Assembly (NCBI GenBank): GCA_913054425.1
Contig: CAJXJG010000063.1
Span: forward strand, 1 to 8,874
Length of the DNA stretch: 8,874 nucleotides
Direction of reading: 5' to 3'
DNA from: an uncultured Fidelibacterota bacterium
GTDB taxonomy: Bacteria; Fidelibacterota; Marinisomatia; Marinisomatales; UBA8229
The position numbers and the translations under genes were made by a program. A model generated the notes under the pieces. It saw only the letters and a list, made by a program, of their open reading frames with translations, did no database searches and was not told where the DNA came from. This document shows positions 8,601 through 8,874 of this stretch, piece by piece (position 1 is the first letter of the stretch; every line of letters begins with the position of its first letter).

Positions 8601-8874
8601 TTAATTCCTGTCATTGCGAGCGAAATGAAATGGAGCGAAGCAATCTCATTGTTTAGTGATGAGCAAATTACCTTTAATCCAGAGGTTGAACAGTGGATTT
8701 TGAGAAAGTCCCTATTAGCCGTCCCATCCACCTTTGCCTTACATCCGGCATACCCAAATCCGTTTAATCCGGTTACAACCATTTCGTTTTCAATTCCCAA
8801 TAATGGTGTAAAGACGCAGCATGCTGCGTCTCTACAAATTTATGACATCACAGGAAAATTGGTGGAAACCCTTA
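5688..8874 (+). CDS. Secreted zinc carboxypeptidase (M14) with type IX sorting domain, 3' end outside window
   Basis: 1062 codons are visible, open to the window end. The M14 fold removes C-terminal residues from peptides using one zinc ion. Seen: signal peptide (1-22, cleavage after LAA); prodomain (about 25-95); M14 domain (about 97-400) with zinc ligands His172 and Glu175 (HARE) and His305 (TYHAYS), substrate-binding Arg231 (WWRK) and Asn254-Arg255 (DPNRNYDW), Tyr357 in LYPASGTTDD (matching Tyr248 of carboxypeptidase A) and catalytic Glu379 (FTIEL). The active site is complete. Then come two carboxypeptidase regulatory-like beta domains (414-495, 503-577), a MAM-like jelly roll ending in CAWIDVV (583-728), two WNM/GYW repeats (741-879), an LPPKPP domain (885-1000) and the start of a sorting domain with YPNPFNP (1022-1028). 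ATG 5688 has no strong Shine-Dalgarno; ATG 5697 is an alternative. Two palindromic repeats are translated in frame at residues 975-988 and 1041-1050. The C-terminal cassette is paralogous to that of the C25 gene upstream, so both are probably exported by the same route. Confidence 0.93.
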   Translation, partial: MKLMLNKLLIAGIGMILSGLAAEERMVVRFVDPDKAVLTEFNETDYDIAAFKPGEFLDLVVLKSQYEELLTRGFQITVTQTEDQLRQNLGNVRDLYGYRNYDELLDDLQEMESQYPDICKLYDIGNTRGKEYSMAGNSYYNDYNHEIWAMKVSDNVEEEEDEPSVFYMAEHHAREPISLEVNMYILNHIISNYGNDPTITDEVNNKQIWFMPLVNPNGHKIVTDEVDLWWRKNIRDNNGNGSINFGGGDGVDPNRNYDWNWGGEGSSGDTFSETYRGPSAFSEPEIQAMRDILGAHHFVTGITYHAYSELVLFPFGYGNGVQAPDHYALQELANEMAFTIPGQDGGYYDPIPSWELYPASGTTDDYAYGEHGVFSFTIELATQFIPPASQVEGICEDNLEAALILLGRVDRKTLTGHITDAESGDPVIAEIYIDGIDNTGEFRKPYESDLFFGRYYRLLQMGSYDVTFSALGYESTTINNVGISPLQQTVLDVELDPVLMIPVTGQVTDGYTGVPIAQAQLSLSSDPDNLIYSDNSGYFSFPAVYEDNYTVHAEAVNYSTVDMPVTITADDFFIELEMYTFYTESFESNEFSDDWSSDGNAQWYFDTESVYDGIYSVRSGDIDDNEASNLSLDLEVTGYGSIGFHYRVASEYSTSGNYFYDGLTFYINGEEMGQFQPTPEGDTPWMYISYTVSPGEYSFTWSYVKDGGGGSTEMEEDCAWIDVVEFPPTGSTEPPVDDVEFMVNSGWNMVGLPLNVENSNYENLFPNAVANTLFSFNGQYVSEENLIPGTGYWLRFPEDGNVSISGSVITDLPISIMEGWNLISGISTVVTIQNIIDPNDLIIPGTIYGFEDGYVESESIEPGYGYWLRSTGEGEIILSTSSEATRMVTAQKPDNANTLKFRNHTLYFGNKIEVENPLSFSLPPKPPTGARDLRFSGDTKLCSTEECVIEVMNNGSPLMVNCNINDGKNWELIPVIASEMKWSEAISLFSDEQITFNPEVEQWILRKSLLAVPSTFALHPAYPNPFNPVTTISFSIPNNGVKTQHAASLQIYDITGKLVETL
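7908..8324 (+). other. WNM/GYW tandem protein repeat within the M14 carboxypeptidase
   Basis: Two copies of the module seen in the C25 peptidase lie at residues 741-879. They start at W747 (GWNMVGLP) and W820 (GWNLISG), carry NTLFSF and GTIYGF in the middle, and close with GYWLR (791-795, 865-869). The spacing between tryptophans is 73 residues, against 74 in the neighbour. The sequence has diverged well beyond recent duplication, while the aromatic framework and order are kept. Confidence 0.6.
8610..8649. repeat. Interspersed CATTGCGAGCG...CGAAGCAATCTC element inside the carboxypeptidase frame
   Basis: The segment begins GTCATTGCGAGCG and ends GAGCGAAGCAATCTC, with arms ATTGC (8613-8617) and GCAAT (8640-8644) as the closing stem of an imperfect hairpin. 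I recall this GTCATTGCGAGCG/CGAAGCAATCTC consensus as a widely scattered intergenic repeat in many bacterial genomes; this is memory, not a search. Here it lies wholly within codons 975-988 (V-I-A-S-E-M-K-W-S-E-A-I-S-L) and leaves the frame open. The related domain of the C25 protein has nothing similar at this place and is about 5 residues shorter between its NW and LRK landmarks. Confidence 0.6.
8808..8835. repeat. GTAAAGACGCAGC/ATGCTGCGTCTCTAC palindromic element inside the sorting domain
   Basis: A perfect 20-base palindrome (8812-8831) has arms AGACGCAGCA and TGCTGCGTCT. It extends to 28 bases (8808-8835) with one mismatch (A8811 against C8832). I recall the outer GTAGAGACG...CGTCTCTAC shape as typical of REP-like repeats dispersed between genes in Bacteroidota-like and cyanobacterial genomes; this is from memory. 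It is translated here as V-K-T-Q-H-A-A-S-L (residues 1041-1049), between the SIP and LQIYD strands of the sorting domain. The C25 protein has 5 residues between the matching proline and SL; here there are 10. Confidence 0.7.

Noticed and set aside
8405..8800. 131-residue minus-strand frame at the right end
   Set aside because: It lies wholly opposite the carboxypeptidase frame, which has clear homology to its paralogous C-terminal cassette; the reverse product shows no recognisable domain.
1..8874. CRISPR array or insertion sequence
   Set aside because: No evenly spaced direct repeats with spacers and no transposase frame with terminal inverted repeats were seen.

Overview
The window is about 42% G+C by eye and looks like bacterial chromosome from the Fibrobacterota-Chlorobiota-Bacteroidota (FCB) side of the tree. 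The best guess is Marinimicrobia (Neomarinimicrobiota) or a relative such as Calditrichota or Ignavibacteria. The evidence is two very large secreted proteins that carry a YPNPFNP-type C-terminal sorting domain (type IX secretion, TIGR04183-like), preceded by an LPPKPP-type domain and WNM/GYW repeats. This assignment is an inference; no rRNA or conserved marker gene is present.

Layout, all on the + strand: (1) 1-53, the 3' part of tRNA-Arg(ACG), cut by the window edge. (2) 54-313, a non-coding leader holding a perfect CRP-type palindrome (218-235), a plausible -10 (256-261) and a Shine-Dalgarno (300-305). (3) 314-5569, a 1751-residue gingipain-family (C25) cysteine peptidase with an intact His/Cys dyad and a long chain of adhesive beta-sandwich domains. 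(4) 5570-5687, an AT-rich hairpin and then a good Rho-independent terminator. (5) 5688 to the window end, a zinc carboxypeptidase (M14) of which 1062 codons are visible. It is open at the 3' end and is the main coding region of the right third.

The two proteases appear to be a functional pair. Both have a signal peptide, a prodomain and a catalytic domain, and both end in the same C-terminal cassette (MAM-like jelly roll, two WNM/GYW repeats, LPPKPP domain, sorting domain). An endopeptidase plus a carboxypeptidase, exported and surface-anchored by the same route, fits extracellular breakdown of protein or peptide. The terminator between them suggests separate transcription units or attenuated read-through. 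The CRP-like site fits catabolite or nutrient control of the first gene.

The most unusual observation is near the right end. Two unrelated palindromic repeat elements, of kinds normally seen between genes, lie inside the carboxypeptidase reading frame (8610-8649 and 8808-8835) and are translated without breaking it. This resembles the in-frame Rickettsia palindromic elements.
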